Below are positions 54,822-64,000 of a DNA stretch of 64,000 nt, in pieces. Origin of the DNA: Leptospira perdikensis. Lineage in GTDB: Bacteria > Spirochaetota > Leptospiria > Leptospirales > Leptospiraceae. Below the pieces are notes generated by a model. It did not search any database. It saw only the letters and a list, made by a program, of their open reading frames with translations, and was not told where the DNA came from. The stretch covers positions 124,001 through 188,000 of the forward strand of contig NZ_RQGA01000013.1 of assembly GCF_004769575.1 (NCBI RefSeq), written 5' to 3'. Every line of letters starts with the position of its first letter. The first letter of the stretch is position 1. Position numbers and translations under genes: made by a program.

Positions 54822-55423
54822 ATCAATCCAAATTGACGAAAAGTTAGATTGATCCTTGGTCGTTTGACCTTCATTGTTTTAGGAAGAGAGTGTAACCAAT
54901 GTCTTTGTATGACATCTTTCATTAAAAGTAAACTTCCATGTTCTAACTGTAATGCGACTTGCTCTCCTGTCTTTTTATGTTTATAACGAAAGATACGTTC
55001 GGCTCCAAAACTCACGGAAGCAATGGTGGAATTGGGACTTAGGGAAGTTTCATCATCACTATGCCAAGCCATACCTTCACTTCCATCATGGTATAAGTTC
55101 AACAAACAAGAATTAAAAATTTCTTTAGAAGTTAGTTCCACTTTTGTTTTTAGTTCTAAAAGGAGAGGGGACCAAGATAGAGCTGTTTTGGTAGTTCCTG
55201 AATAACGATAAGAAAAACCTTTTTCTGCATACCAAGCCACGTTTCGTTTGGTAATGATATGTTTTCCATAAAGTATGGCTTCGTCGGGTTTCCATTCAAT
55301 CTCTTCCATCAAAGAATCAAAAACTCGATTGGCTTCTTCTATCGGGAGAAAGTCAGGGAGGTACAACAAAACCCCGTCATAAGGTAAGAGATTTTCCTGT
55401 TCAGACCTTTGGAATAAGTGCAT
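54818..55423 (-). CDS. alkB: AlkB-type 2-oxoglutarate/Fe(II) dioxygenase
   Basis: 201 residues. The iron triad is visible: WHSDDE (His and Asp, about residues 118-121) and the His in QRHWLHSLP (about 178), with RPRINLTFR at the end holding the Arg that binds 2-oxoglutarate. YRYSGTTKTALSWSP and ASVSFGAERIFRYKHKKTG are typical of the AlkB/ALKBH2-3 group, which remove methyl groups from damaged bases in DNA or RNA. Divergent from a small ORF. An inverted repeat lies 86 bp upstream. Confidence 0.93.
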   Translation of the reverse strand: MHLFQRSEQENLLPYDGVLLYLPDFLPIEEANRVFDSLMEEIEWKPDEAILYGKHIITKRNVAWYAEKGFSYRYSGTTKTALSWSPLLLELKTKVELTSKEIFNSCLLNLYHDGSEGMAWHSDDETSLSPNSTIASVSFGAERIFRYKHKKTGEQVALQLEHGSLLLMKDVIQRHWLHSLPKTMKVKRPRINLTFRQFGLI

Positions 55424-55508
55424 GGATTTCGGATTCTACCGCCTGAAAAAAGTAAGTCACTGTAATTTTCCACCCAATGTCCAAAGAAATCCAATGAAAT
55501 TCTACACT

Positions 55509-55524
55509 GACTGTCGAGACAGTC
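55509..55524. promoter_or_regulatory. inverted repeat between alkB and a divergent gene
   Basis: GACTGTC-GA-GACAGTC lies midway between the divergent starts of alkB (55423) and the small gene at 55574. It is a good candidate for a regulator binding site. The sequence does not match the TTTGN5CAAA LexA box reported for Leptospira. Confidence 0.4.
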
Positions 55525-55573
55525 TAAAATTTTGGTTGGTTTCCCTTCCAGACCAAAGAATCTATACGATAGT

Positions 55574-55810
55574 ATGACCCCAACTCGCACGATTCAATCT
55601 TTCATCGACGCAAAAAAGGAAAACCGTTCCCCTTCGGAAGAAGTTTGGAACTCTTTGAAAGGATTCCGGAAATGGAATGAACCGGAACTCATTGGCCTTC
55701 GGAATGCATCTGGATACTATCCAGATATTTATTTTGAAGCTGGAATGGATGAAACCATAACCAAACTACTTGCAAAATTCCAAGAGAGAGTGGTCCCCCA
55801 TAAATTTTAA
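55574..55810 (+). CDS. small hypothetical protein upstream of SUFU-like gene
   Basis: 78 residues. No family was recognised. It reads MTPTRTIQSFIDAKKENRSP, then WNSLKGFRKWNEPELIGLRNASGYYPDIYFEAGMDETITKLLAKF. The stop and the start of the SUFU-like gene overlap in TAATG, so the two are translated together and probably work together. The ATG at 55574 was preferred to one 42 bases earlier. Confidence 0.68.
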   Translation: MTPTRTIQSFIDAKKENRSPSEEVWNSLKGFRKWNEPELIGLRNASGYYPDIYFEAGMDETITKLLAKFQERVVPHKF

Positions 55811-56952
55811 TGAAGCCCAGTACCCCTAAAGTTTTATACCAAGAAGCCAATCCATATGGTTCTTTTACTGCATTTTTAGAAGATGATGGAAGAACCATTT
55901 ACCTTTACTTACAATCACATAACAACCCTGAGTGGCCCATGAAAACACTTTGGGTGCGGAACTTAATTGATGCACCGGAAGCGCGTGTAGAAGAAGATTT
56001 TGATGCAGGTCTCGCTCCTGTACTCACTCAATTCGAAATAACAGATCCAAAAGCACAAAGTTCACTAACTGAAGATCAAATCCATTTTATTTGGTCAGAA
56101 GAAGGAGATGGAGTGGCATTGTTTGTCGATGAAGAACTACAAGCTTATTTGCCTTCTTGGTCTGGAATCAAAGGCATTCATGGATATTCTAAATTTGCAA
56201 AAGAAGAAGCTCCAACGGCATCACCACTCGGAGATCCTGAAAATGGTGTGATTGCGGAACGAGTTCGCAAGAATCGTAAGTTTTGGGAGTCTGTTGCAGA
56301 AAAAGATCATTGGAAGAAGGCACAGAAACTTCGATTGGATTTTTTAGAATCTAAACTTGGAAAACACCAAAAGTATTGGTCAGCGGATGGTGGAAAGTAT
56401 CCTTCTCTTGGAATCGCATCGTTTTTACCAAAAGAATTTCCTGGTATCAAAATCTTTTCTACAATTGGGATGAGTGTTCAAAACCAACCATCTATCGAGC
56501 TCTACCATAAAGATTATGAAAATTTTTCTCGTATTGAACTTGTTTTCGCCATCCAACTCATGAAAGATGCTGAAGATAAATCAGAAACATGGATCCAACA
56601 TGTACTCGGTGAGATGGTAAAGTTCCCTTGGAACACAGGAATTTGGTTTGGACATTCGCATACCATTCAAAATCCAAGAAAAGACCCTGATCAACTCTAT
56701 CTAGACTTCAATTGGTTCGTTCTCCGTAACGTCACAGAAGAAATAGAGCAAGGTTCAACAGAATCTCTGCCGAAACTTCATGGACTCACCACAGAGAACG
56801 GGAAACGCGCTAATTTTCTCTTCTTAACACCGATCGCAACGGAAGAACGAATTTGTTTTATGAGAGAAGGATCGAGTCAGTTTTGGGAAACATGGAAGAA
56901 GGAAGGATACAGTTTCTTTCACGACAGCGAACGAAGAATGTTAGAATTCTAG
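55810..56952 (+). CDS. SUFU-like protein
   Basis: 380 residues. The N-terminal half is strand-rich (YQEANPYGSFTAFLEDDGRTIYLYLQ, KTLWVRNLIDAPEA) and the C-terminal half (SIELYHKDYENFSRIELVFAIQLM, IWFGHSHTIQNP, LDFNWFVLRNVTEE, NFLFLTPIATEERICFM) resembles the suppressor-of-fused domain, including IWFGHSHTI, where the family has a conserved Gly-His. In bacteria SUFU-like proteins often appear as immunity or protein-interaction modules, so a toxin-linked role is possible but no toxin gene is present here. Match is moderate. Confidence 0.7.
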   Translation: MKPSTPKVLYQEANPYGSFTAFLEDDGRTIYLYLQSHNNPEWPMKTLWVRNLIDAPEARVEEDFDAGLAPVLTQFEITDPKAQSSLTEDQIHFIWSEEGDGVALFVDEELQAYLPSWSGIKGIHGYSKFAKEEAPTASPLGDPENGVIAERVRKNRKFWESVAEKDHWKKAQKLRLDFLESKLGKHQKYWSADGGKYPSLGIASFLPKEFPGIKIFSTIGMSVQNQPSIELYHKDYENFSRIELVFAIQLMKDAEDKSETWIQHVLGEMVKFPWNTGIWFGHSHTIQNPRKDPDQLYLDFNWFVLRNVTEEIEQGSTESLPKLHGLTTENGKRANFLFLTPIATEERICFMREGSSQFWETWKKEGYSFFHDSERRMLEF

Positions 56953-57011
56953 ATTTTAATTTCAAAAAAATCCGATTCAAACTCTAAAATCTGTCCGTTA
57001 CTCTAAATGAT

Positions 57012-57593
57012 ATGGCAGAGACGTATACAAAGTACTTCAATTTAGAGTTTGAACCCTTTTCCTTAGAACGAATTCGTGAAGAGAGACAAGATTCCACCGG
57101 ATTTTTCCTCTCTACTGTATTCCAGAAGCGGTTTTCGGAAGAAGTAAACCTCAAACGCCACGAGGATCAGAAACTATGGATCCAAACCAAAAATCTTCGT
57201 TACGTTGTTTTAGATGGGGTTCAGAAAATTTCTGATGAAAATGGAAGGTTAGAACCTACCAATATCCTCTACTTACTCGTATTTTTTGATTTTAACTCCA
57301 TTACAGAGTATGGTTTCGAAGAAGTATGCAATGTACTGATGAAACGGTATGATCTGCCCTCTCTTATACTCAAAATGCCAGAAACAGACCATTTAGAAAT
57401 TTGGAGTAAGGATCATTCTCGTAAAAGTTATAAAAATGTGATCCATCCTAACATTGAATCGCTGATGAAAGCACTCTTTGATTCGATCAATAAGAAGGAT
57501 CATTTTCAGTTTATTGGTATGGAAAAAGCTAATTCTGATAAAAAATCAGGGTTTTTGATGAGTCGGAGGGGTTTTACAAGGGCAATTGCCTAG
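57012..57593 (+). CDS. hypothetical protein
   Basis: 193 residues, soluble. No family was recognised. It shows alternating strands and helices (FNLEFEPFSLERIREERQDS, NILYLLVFFDFNSITEYGFEEVCNVLMKRYDLPSLILKM, HPNIESLMKALFDSINKK). It sits 59 bp after the SUFU-like gene and could be in the same transcript. The C-terminus is basic (SDKKSGFLMSRRGFTRAIA). Confidence 0.65.
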   Translation: MAETYTKYFNLEFEPFSLERIREERQDSTGFFLSTVFQKRFSEEVNLKRHEDQKLWIQTKNLRYVVLDGVQKISDENGRLEPTNILYLLVFFDFNSITEYGFEEVCNVLMKRYDLPSLILKMPETDHLEIWSKDHSRKSYKNVIHPNIESLMKALFDSINKKDHFQFIGMEKANSDKKSGFLMSRRGFTRAIA

Positions 57594-57622
57594 ATTTTTA
57601 TCAATCATACGCCTTATAAATG

Positions 57623-57647
57623 AAAAAACCCGCAGGTCTTGCGGGTT
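57623..57647 (-). terminator. intrinsic terminator of the tiny Lys/Ala-rich gene
   Basis: AACCCGCA (57627-57634) pairs with TGCGGGTT (57640-57647) around a 5-nt loop. On the minus strand six T follow. It lies 48 bp downstream of the 24-residue gene. In the plus direction there is no T-run. Confidence 0.85.
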
Positions 57648-57694
57648 CACACAAATCTTACTTCGATCACTCGAAGGAAGAATTAAGGCTAAGC

Positions 57695-57769
57695 TTATTT
57701 CTTAGCTTTTTTCTTTGCAGCTTTTTTCTTAGCGGCTTTCTTTTTTGCGGCTTTCTTTTTAGCAACCAT
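57695..57769 (-). CDS. 24-residue Lys/Ala-only peptide, histone-H1-tail-like
   Basis: The 25-codon frame reads MVAKKKAAKKKAAKKKAAKK and ends KAKK, with no residue other than Ala, Lys, Met1 and Val2. AAGGA lies 8-9 bases upstream of the ATG, a strong terminator follows, and GC-compatible synonymous changes between repeat units keep the protein repeat. This speaks for translation. The AKKKA pattern is the DNA-binding tail of bacterial histone H1-like proteins. Here the tail is the whole protein, so it could compact DNA or bind RNA. Function is inferred. Confidence 0.75.
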   Translation of the reverse strand: MVAKKKAAKKKAAKKKAAKKKAKK

Positions 57770-57928
57770 TGTGATCGTCCTTATCTTTTGATTTCAAAAC
57801 ACGGCTGTCCTTGGCAAACAGAGAGTGAATTGATACGACATAATTAAATCATATCAATTTTAATGTAAAGAAATTTTATTTTTTGCATGAATTTTTATTC
57901 AAAATAAAAAAACAGACTAATACTCATT

Positions 57929-58948
57929 CTACGGAACATTGATAACAATCTTACCAATAGTTTGTCCTGATTGAAATGTACGGAGTGCATCGTGTATCGA
58001 ATCAAACGCAAATTCATGTCCAATGGTTTGTTTTGGTAATGATAACATCATTAAATCGGAAAAATGTTTTCGTAATTCATCAATTTCATTCCACAACCAT
58101 ATTAAATTGAATCCCATCACCGATTTATTGTCTGAAATCATGGATAATGGATCAATTTTTGGTCTTCTGAGGTAAGAATAAGCGATCGAAAGCCAATTTC
58201 GGAATGAATGTGATGGTGTGAAGTTCGCACTACCATATGTAATTAGCCTTCCCATCGGTGCCATGAGATCATAACTGTCGTGAAAATAACGACCACCTAA
58301 ACATTCTAAAACAATTTTTAGTGGATGATCTGATAAAATTTTCTTCATCTCTTGTTTAAAATAAGGAGATCGAGTGAGAAAATAATCATAACCAACCTCT
58401 TTTAAGATCGAAAACTTAACGGAATCACCTACAAGTCCGATGGGAATTGCTTTTTTTTTCTTCGCAATATGTCCTGCCATGATGCCAACACCACCTGCCG
58501 CACTATGAATCAGAACGTGATCTCCTTCTTTTACTTGTCCGAGTGGAACAAGTGCATAGTATGCAGTGAGTGCTTGTACTACAAAAGCAGCACCATCTTG
58601 CATCGACCAACCCTTAGGAAGTGCAAATACTGTTTTTTCTGAGATGTTTAGATGCGTTGTGTATGCTCCGAACCTAGTCACACCAAACACTGAGTCACCG
58701 ACTTGAAAATCCTTAACATTTGGGCCTATTTTTGCGATTTTTCCCGCAAATTCCAAACCAGGAATGAAACTATCCTTAGGAGTAGCTGAGTACAAACCAT
58801 AAATCGAAAATACATCGGCAAAGTTAAGACCGATAGCTTTCACTTCAATGGTAACTTCAACTCCTTCTGGTGGTCTTAAAGGTTCTGATTTCCGTTGTAA
58901 ACGATCAATAGATCCTGTTTTTTCGATGCGATAGACTTCTCTTAACAT
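57929..58948 (-). CDS. zinc-independent medium-chain dehydrogenase/quinone oxidoreductase
   Basis: 339 residues. The N-terminal GroES-like domain (VTIEVKAIGLNFADVFSIYGLYS, GLEFAGKIAKIGPNVKDFQVGDSVFG) leads into the NADPH-binding domain with HSAAGGVGIMAGHIAKKK near residue 150. This belongs to the quinone oxidoreductase/VAT1-like group, which lacks zinc. It likely reduces quinones or enals using NADPH. Start ATG at 58948. Divergent from the glycine cleavage operon, with start codons about 80 bp apart. Confidence 0.92.
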   Translation of the reverse strand: MLREVYRIEKTGSIDRLQRKSEPLRPPEGVEVTIEVKAIGLNFADVFSIYGLYSATPKDSFIPGLEFAGKIAKIGPNVKDFQVGDSVFGVTRFGAYTTHLNISEKTVFALPKGWSMQDGAAFVVQALTAYYALVPLGQVKEGDHVLIHSAAGGVGIMAGHIAKKKKAIPIGLVGDSVKFSILKEVGYDYFLTRSPYFKQEMKKILSDHPLKIVLECLGGRYFHDSYDLMAPMGRLITYGSANFTPSHSFRNWLSIAYSYLRRPKIDPLSMISDNKSVMGFNLIWLWNEIDELRKHFSDLMMLSLPKQTIGHEFAFDSIHDALRTFQSGQTIGKIVINVP

Positions 58949-59025
58949 AATATCTTAAAAAAAATTCTATTCCATAACGATGAAACCATTTTTCCATGGT
59001 TCCAGAGTCTGAACGAGAGAGTGCC

Positions 59026-60138
59026 GTGGAACTAAAACAAACACCTTTACATACAATCCATAAAGAAATGGGAGCTAAGATGGTTCCTTTTGGCGGTTGG
59101 GACATGCCTGTTCAATATACAGGAATCATCCAAGAACATTTGAGCACAAGATCTGCTGCGGGACTTTTTGATGTTTCCCATATGGGTGAAATTTTTGTCA
59201 CAGGTAACGAATCAGATGTGCTTTCTTTTTTAGAATCAGTCACTTGTAACACAATTACTGGGATGAAAGTTGGCCAAGTACAGTATAATGCGGTGGTGAA
59301 TGAAAATGGTGGGCTTGTTGATGACATCACCGTTTATAAATTCAGTGATTCGAAGTATATGATTTGTTCCAATGCTTCCAATTATCCTGCAGTAACAAAA
59401 CATTTAGAAACATATAAAAAAGGAAACGTAACTGTCGTTGATGATAGTAAAAACTGGCATCAAATTGCATTACAAGGCCCAAAAGCAGATGAAATTTTTT
59501 CCAAATATCTTGGTAAGGACTTAAGTTCCATCCTCTATTATCATTTTGAAGAAATGAATTGGAAAGGGGAAACCATCATTGTATCTCGCACTGGTTATAC
59601 GGGAGAAGATGGATTTGAGATTTATACATCCAATACACTTGGTGTCACTCTTTGGAAAGATTTATTAGAAATTGGAAAAGACCTTGGTCTCACACCAGTT
59701 GGCCTAGGTGCTCGTGACACACTCAGGTTGGAAGCAAAATACCCACTTTATGGTCATGAATTGAATGCAGAATGGACTCCTGTAGAATCTGGAATCAACT
59801 TTATCGTCAAAGAAAAACCAACTCCTTATTTAGGATACGCGCGGATCATAGCGGACAAAAAGAATGGTCCCAAACGTAAAATTGTGGGGATTCGTCTCAT
59901 GGAACCTGGTGTTTTACGCGAAAATTTCCCAATTTTCTCCGGTGATGGGAAAGAAATTGGTAAATCTACCTCGGGAACCCACTCTCCTAGCCGCAAAGAA
60001 TCCCTAGGACTTGCCATTCTTGATATCGAATTCACCAAAAACCAAGTGGAAGTATTTGTGGAGATTCGTGGGCAGAAGAAATTGGCAAAAGTAGAGACTG
60101 GCGCCTTCATCCAAGGCAGTGTCCGAAACAATCGTTAA
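59026..60138 (+). CDS. gcvT: glycine cleavage system T protein (aminomethyltransferase)
   Basis: 370 residues from GTG 59026, which has GAGAG upstream and gives [30 protein letters not shown], the usual N-terminus. ATG 58996 would add ten residues and has no ribosome binding site. Typical blocks include [36 protein letters not shown]-like [13 protein letters not shown] and [10 protein letters not shown]. It moves the aminomethyl carbon from the lipoyl arm of GcvH to tetrahydrofolate. gcvH and gcvP follow directly. No glycine riboswitch was seen upstream. Confidence 0.95.
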   Translation: MELKQTPLHTIHKEMGAKMVPFGGWDMPVQYTGIIQEHLSTRSAAGLFDVSHMGEIFVTGNESDVLSFLESVTCNTITGMKVGQVQYNAVVNENGGLVDDITVYKFSDSKYMICSNASNYPAVTKHLETYKKGNVTVVDDSKNWHQIALQGPKADEIFSKYLGKDLSSILYYHFEEMNWKGETIIVSRTGYTGEDGFEIYTSNTLGVTLWKDLLEIGKDLGLTPVGLGARDTLRLEAKYPLYGHELNAEWTPVESGINFIVKEKPTPYLGYARIIADKKNGPKRKIVGIRLMEPGVLRENFPIFSGDGKEIGKSTSGTHSPSRKESLGLAILDIEFTKNQVEVFVEIRGQKKLAKVETGAFIQGSVRNNR

Positions 60139-60167
60139 ACGAGAGAGCAGAAAAGAAGAGGAAAATC

Positions 60168-60560
60168 ATGGCTGATACACAAGCAAGAGACGGATATTAT
60201 TATACTGAAAAACATGAATGGGTCAAAGTAGAAGGTGATGTGGCACAAATCGGAATCACTGACTTTGCACAAAATGCGCTTGGTGACATTGTGTTTATTG
60301 ATCTTCCTAAACCAGGAAAACAAATCAAAGCAAAAGACAGCCTTGGAACCATTGAATCAGTAAAAGCGGCTGAAGATTTATATTCACCGATTTCTGGTGA
60401 AGTTGTGGAAACAAATTCCGCTCTCGGTTCCAATCCAGCGGCAGTGAATGCAGAACCATTTGATACTTGGATGGTAAAATTAAAAAATATCCAAACTTCC
60501 GAACTCGGAAGCCTGCTTACAGCTGCGCAGTACAAAGAATACGTATCTAAACTAGATTAA
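60168..60560 (+). CDS. gcvH: glycine cleavage system H protein
   Basis: 130 residues, a lipoyl carrier protein. The lipoylated Lys is in [20 protein letters not shown] near residue 63. [37 protein letters not shown] is the standard start. It shuttles the aminomethyl group and the reduced lipoyl arm between GcvP, GcvT and dihydrolipoamide dehydrogenase. Gap to gcvT is 29 bp, to gcvP 16 bp. Confidence 0.97.
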   Translation: MADTQARDGYYYTEKHEWVKVEGDVAQIGITDFAQNALGDIVFIDLPKPGKQIKAKDSLGTIESVKAAEDLYSPISGEVVETNSALGSNPAAVNAEPFDTWMVKLKNIQTSELGSLLTAAQYKEYVSKLD

Positions 60561-60576
60561 TAGGAGTTTTTCTAAA

Positions 60577-63489
60577 GTGAGTTCCGCAAAACCTACATCG
60601 CCTCTCCAATCCCCTTACGAAGAAACATTAGAACCGAGCGATACTTTCCTCCGTCGCCATGTCGGTGTGACCGAAGAAACAGTTTCTTCGATGTTAAACA
60701 CAATTGGTTATAAGGCTTTGGATGATCTCATTAATGATGCGGTTCCGGAAAACATTCGTTTACGAAAGGAACTCAACTTACCTACTCCTGTTGGTGAATA
60801 TGCTCTCCAAAGAGAACTAAAAAAAATTGTTTCTAAAAACAAAATCTACAGATCTTATTTAGGTCTTGGTTATTACTCTTGTATCACACCTGCCGTGATC
60901 CAAAGGAATATTTTAGAAAATCCAGGTTGGTATACGGCTTACACTCCTTACCAAGCTGAAATTGCCCAAGGCCGAATGGAAGCTCTCATCAACTTCCAAA
61001 CGATGATCACTGATTTAACGGGAATGGAAATTGCCAATGCATCTCTTCTGGATGAAGGGACAGCAGCGGCAGAAGCCATGAACATGCTTTTCTCTTTAAA
61101 AGAAGATACACAAGGAAAATCATTCTTTGTATCACAATCGGTTCACCCACAAACTTTAGATGTGATCCGCACTCGTGCGATTCCACTGGGAATCAATATT
61201 ATTGTGGGATCTTTTAAGAAGATGGTCCCTTCCAATGATTTTTTTGGAGCGATTGTCCAATACCCATCTACTGATGGAACCATTTACGATTTTAGCGAAT
61301 TTATTGAAAGCCTGCACAAAGTGGGAGCAAAAACAGTAGTCGCTGCTGATCTTTTGGCACTTACTATTTTGAAAGCACCTGGTGAAATGAATGCAGATGT
61401 TGTAGTGGGAACTACGCAACGATTTGGATTGCCACTTGGATTTGGTGGGCCACATGCTGGATACTTTGCCACCAAAGAAGAATACAAACGAAATATGCCG
61501 GGTCGTCTCATTGGAGTTTCTAAAGACTCTCAAGGAAAACCTGGCTACCGCCTAAGCCTACAAACACGAGAACAACACATTCGTCGTGACAAAGCAACTT
61601 CTAACATTTGTACGGCGCAAGTATTACTTGCTGTATTATCTTCTATGTATGCCGTTTACCATGGACCAAAAGGTTTAAAACAAATTGCATCACGAGTCCA
61701 TCGTATGACAACAATCCTTGCCACTGGTCTTGAAAAACTCGGATACAAAATCATTTCCAATCCATACTTTGATACCATTCGAATCGAATTGTCTAAGATT
61801 TCTTCCGCAGAGATCATCCACTATGCAGAAGAAAGAGAAATCAATATCAGACAGGTTTCTGGTCACGTGATTAGCATCTCTTTAGATGAAACCACCAACC
61901 TAAAAGATATCAAAGACCTTTTAGAAATTTTTAATGAAAACAAACAGTTACATTTTCAATTGGAAGACTTAACCTCAAAAGAAGAATGGAAAATTCCAGA
62001 ACTCTTGGAACGTAAGTCGTCATATCTAACACATCCAGTGTTTAATAGTTTCCATACAGAAACAGAGATGCTTCGTTATATTCGTAGATTGGAATCCAAA
62101 GATTTGTCACTGACAACTTCTATGATTGCACTTGGGTCTTGCACTATGAAACTCAATGCATCCACAGAAATGTATCCTGTGACTTGGCCAGAGCTTTCCA
62201 ATATCCATCCTTTTGTTCCTGAAAACCAAACCGAAGGATATAGAACACTTTTTAGCCAATTAGAAAAATGGCTTTGCGAAATCACTGGATTTGCAGAAGT
62301 ATCACTCCAACCTAATGCTGGTTCGCAAGGAGAATATGCAGGTTTACTTGCGATTCGTAATTACCACCAAAGCCGTAACGATATGCATAGAGACATTTGT
62401 CTTATTCCTATTTCGGCACACGGAACCAATCCTGCATCTGCAGTGATGGCTGGATTCAAAGTGGTTCCTGTGAATTGTGATTCCAATGGTAATATTGATG
62501 TAGATGACCTAAAGAAAAAAGCAGTCGAATACAAAAGTAGTTTAGGTGCCCTTATGGTAACCTATCCTTCCACTCATGGTGTGTTCGAAGCATCTATCAA
62601 AGAAATTTGTCAAACCATTCATGATAATGGTGGGCAAGTGTATATGGATGGAGCCAATATGAATGCACAGGTCGGACTCACAAGACCTGGTGATATTGGC
62701 GCCGATGTTTGCCATTTAAACCTTCATAAAACTTTTTGTATTCCTCACGGTGGTGGTGGACCTGGTGTTGGACCAATCGGTGTTGCCGAACACTTAGCAC
62801 CTTTCCTTCCGGGTCATAGCCTTGTGGAAAATGGATCGAATAACAGTCAGTGGGCGGTATCTGCTGCTCCTTGGGGATCCGCATCCATCATTGTGATTTC
62901 TTGGGCATACATTGCCATGCTCGGCTTTGAAGGATTACAATTTGCAACAAAGATCGCGATCCTTAACGCAAACTATATCGCCAAAAAATTAGAATCTTCT
63001 TTCCCCGTCTTATATCGCGGAAACAAGGGACTTGTGGCTCACGAATGTATTTTAGATATGCGTGGTTTCAAAAAAGGAAGTGGTGTCGAAGTAGAAGATA
63101 TTGCCAAAAGGCTTATCGACTACGGATTCCATTCACCTACCATGTCCTTCCCTGTTCCAGGAACTCTAATGGTTGAACCAACAGAATCTGAATCAAAAGA
63201 AGAACTAGACAGATTCATTGATTCGATGTTAGCCATTGCCGGAGAAATCAAAGATATTGAATCGGGAGTTCTTTCCAAAGAAGACAATCCTCTTAAAAAT
63301 TCCCCACACACGGCAGACATGGTCATCAGCGACTCTTGGAACCATTCTTATCCAAGAGAACGAGCGGCTTACCCTCTTCCTTGGTTACGCACACGAAAGT
63401 TTTGGCCAAGTGTGGGTCGTGTGGACAATGTGTACGGAGATCGCAACCTAGTTTGTTCTTGTATTCCCATGGAAGACTACGCCGTTTAG
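60577..63489 (+). CDS. gcvP: glycine dehydrogenase (decarboxylating), P protein
   Basis: 970 residues, the full-length single-chain form. The PLP Lys is in [16 protein letters not shown] near residue 718. The N-terminal half carries [22 protein letters not shown] and the C-terminal half [12 protein letters not shown] and [17 protein letters not shown]. It decarboxylates glycine and passes the rest to GcvH. Start GTG at 60577 is supported by TAGGAG ten bases upstream. It ends the operon before a ferredoxin gene 24 bp downstream. Confidence 0.97.
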   Translation: MSSAKPTSPLQSPYEETLEPSDTFLRRHVGVTEETVSSMLNTIGYKALDDLINDAVPENIRLRKELNLPTPVGEYALQRELKKIVSKNKIYRSYLGLGYYSCITPAVIQRNILENPGWYTAYTPYQAEIAQGRMEALINFQTMITDLTGMEIANASLLDEGTAAAEAMNMLFSLKEDTQGKSFFVSQSVHPQTLDVIRTRAIPLGINIIVGSFKKMVPSNDFFGAIVQYPSTDGTIYDFSEFIESLHKVGAKTVVAADLLALTILKAPGEMNADVVVGTTQRFGLPLGFGGPHAGYFATKEEYKRNMPGRLIGVSKDSQGKPGYRLSLQTREQHIRRDKATSNICTAQVLLAVLSSMYAVYHGPKGLKQIASRVHRMTTILATGLEKLGYKIISNPYFDTIRIELSKISSAEIIHYAEEREINIRQVSGHVISISLDETTNLKDIKDLLEIFNENKQLHFQLEDLTSKEEWKIPELLERKSSYLTHPVFNSFHTETEMLRYIRRLESKDLSLTTSMIALGSCTMKLNASTEMYPVTWPELSNIHPFVPENQTEGYRTLFSQLEKWLCEITGFAEVSLQPNAGSQGEYAGLLAIRNYHQSRNDMHRDICLIPISAHGTNPASAVMAGFKVVPVNCDSNGNIDVDDLKKKAVEYKSSLGALMVTYPSTHGVFEASIKEICQTIHDNGGQVYMDGANMNAQVGLTRPGDIGADVCHLNLHKTFCIPHGGGGPGVGPIGVAEHLAPFLPGHSLVENGSNNSQWAVSAAPWGSASIIVISWAYIAMLGFEGLQFATKIAILNANYIAKKLESSFPVLYRGNKGLVAHECILDMRGFKKGSGVEVEDIAKRLIDYGFHSPTMSFPVPGTLMVEPTESESKEELDRFIDSMLAIAGEIKDIESGVLSKEDNPLKNSPHTADMVISDSWNHSYPRERAAYPLPWLRTRKFWPSVGRVDNVYGDRNLVCSCIPMEDYAV

Positions 63490-63513
63490 GAAACTTAAGG
63501 AAAAGAAAAACCA

Positions 63514-63849
63514 ATGTTTTACGAAAAACATGTTTTTGTCTGTGAAAACCAAAGGGCACCCGGCGAACGGGTGTCTTGCGGGAATCAAGGTTCCATTGAA
63601 CTCCTAAAACTCCTGAAACAAAAGGCAGCCAAAGCTGGAATCGAATACAAATTTCGAGTCCAAAAATCTGGTTGTTTGGATCGTTGTGAACTTGGTCCCA
63701 TCCAAGTATCTTACCCCGAAGGGATATGGTTTGCTATGAAAACCGAAGCCGATGTGGAAACTATTTTAGAATTTTATCTCAAAACCAACCAACCGGAAAA
63801 ATACAAACACCTAATCGTCGCAGATGATGCGGTGGCAGAATCCACTTAA
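63514..63849 (+). CDS. thioredoxin-like [2Fe-2S] ferredoxin
   Basis: 111 residues. Four Cys are placed as in thioredoxin-like ferredoxins: Cys10, Cys22, Cys54 and Cys58 (YEKHVFVCENQRAPGERVSCG, VQKSGCLDRCELGP). These would hold one [2Fe-2S] cluster and carry electrons. It follows gcvP closely and may share its transcript. The electron partner is unknown. Confidence 0.9.
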   Translation: MFYEKHVFVCENQRAPGERVSCGNQGSIELLKLLKQKAAKAGIEYKFRVQKSGCLDRCELGPIQVSYPEGIWFAMKTEADVETILEFYLKTNQPEKYKHLIVADDAVAEST

Positions 63850-63885
63850 AGAAACTAAAACCGTTTCAAATCAACGGAATACCCA

Positions 63886-64000
63886 TCATTCCACAAAATT
63901 CCTTTTATTTAGGAAATTTAGAAAAGCGCCATTTAATACGGTCCAATAAAACAATCCAGTACCGATGAATATTTCCTTTGAAGTTCTTTGAATGATTTCA
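63886..64000 (-). CDS. 3' end of a gene continuing beyond the window
   Basis: From the right edge, one minus-strand frame is open for 37 codons and ends at TGA 63886-63888. It reads KEIFIGTGLFYWTVLNGAFL and NFLNKRNFVE, a plausible hydrophobic then charged C-terminus. The plus strand has no convincing gene here. With so few codons the call is weak, and no product can be named. Confidence 0.4.
   Translation of the reverse strand, partial: EIIQRTSKEIFIGTGLFYWTVLNGAFLNFLNKRNFVE

Noticed and set aside
57620..57847. Plus-strand 75-residue ORF over the tiny Lys/Ala gene
   Set aside because: It reads the antisense of the Lys/Ala repeats as Phe/Leu/Ser and crosses the terminator stem.
58949..59025. 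Glycine riboswitch before gcvT
   Set aside because: The gap is under 80 bp and lacks the tandem aptamer motifs.
63835..63960. Plus-strand small ORF after the ferredoxin gene
   Set aside because: It overlaps the ferredoxin end, is under 40 codons and has no start signal. The minus-strand frame looks more protein-like.

Overview
The window looks like a chromosomal segment of a Leptospira, probably of the saprophytic type. This is inferred from the gene content: a Loa22-type OmpA lipoprotein, two 7TMR-DISM receptors, many lipoproteins with loose spirochaetal lipoboxes, and AT-rich DNA. No rRNA, complete tRNA, CRISPR, prophage or insertion sequence was seen.

Layout. 1-4300 (minus): a five-gene locus around an MbnH di-heme peroxidase and its four-Cys partner MbnP, with an outer-membrane protein, a lipoprotein and a Cys/His-rich membrane protein. 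4400-10700: a 7TMR-DISM/SpoIIE phosphatase, a Na/phosphate cotransporter, SlyD, a short RRM protein, a P-loop kinase and a small membrane protein. 10790-17760: class II fumarase, a KefB-type K+/H+ antiporter behind a leader matching the c-di-AMP (ydaO-yuaA) riboswitch, SRPBCC and SH3-like proteins, and a second, iron-sulfur class I fumarase. 17900-24750: an envelope protein, small domain proteins, Loa22, an RluA-type pseudouridine synthase, a multi-pass membrane protein and TerC. 24745-28850: a hybrid histidine kinase and a LuxR-type regulator with start codons 6 bp apart, followed by SixA-like phosphatase and hpt. 29000-36100: two tandem NHL-repeat lipoproteins and a 1230-residue fibronectin-III lipoprotein ending in seven repeats. 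36300-44900: a decayed reductase pseudogene, a PstS-like lipoprotein, an OmpA-family protein, an acyltransferase with a degenerate motif, a sulfatase-fold lipoprotein, an alpha/beta hydrolase and a HadAB-like dehydratase pair. 45200-52700: HicAB, a VanX-like/VanW-like pair with a membrane protein and a glycan-binding-type lipoprotein, a Crp-like regulator, a DJ-1/PfpI protein and an MBL-fold lipoprotein. 52980-64000: an extended SDR, DUF4269, AlkB, a SUFU-like protein, a 24-residue Lys/Ala-only protein gene, a quinone oxidoreductase, gcvT-gcvH-gcvP and a thioredoxin-like ferredoxin.

The strongest non-coding signals are: (1) the c-di-AMP riboswitch upstream of the K+/H+ antiporter; (2) two intergenic elements (19985-20077 and 45071-45162) with an identical 34-nt internal spacing and a compensatory pair change, resembling the Flavo-1 RNA motif as remembered; (3) a second two-copy structured element (32301-32383 and 52774-52868) whose hairpin changes sequence but keeps pairing, which I do not recognise; (4) the tiny histone-tail-like gene with its own ribosome binding site and terminator.
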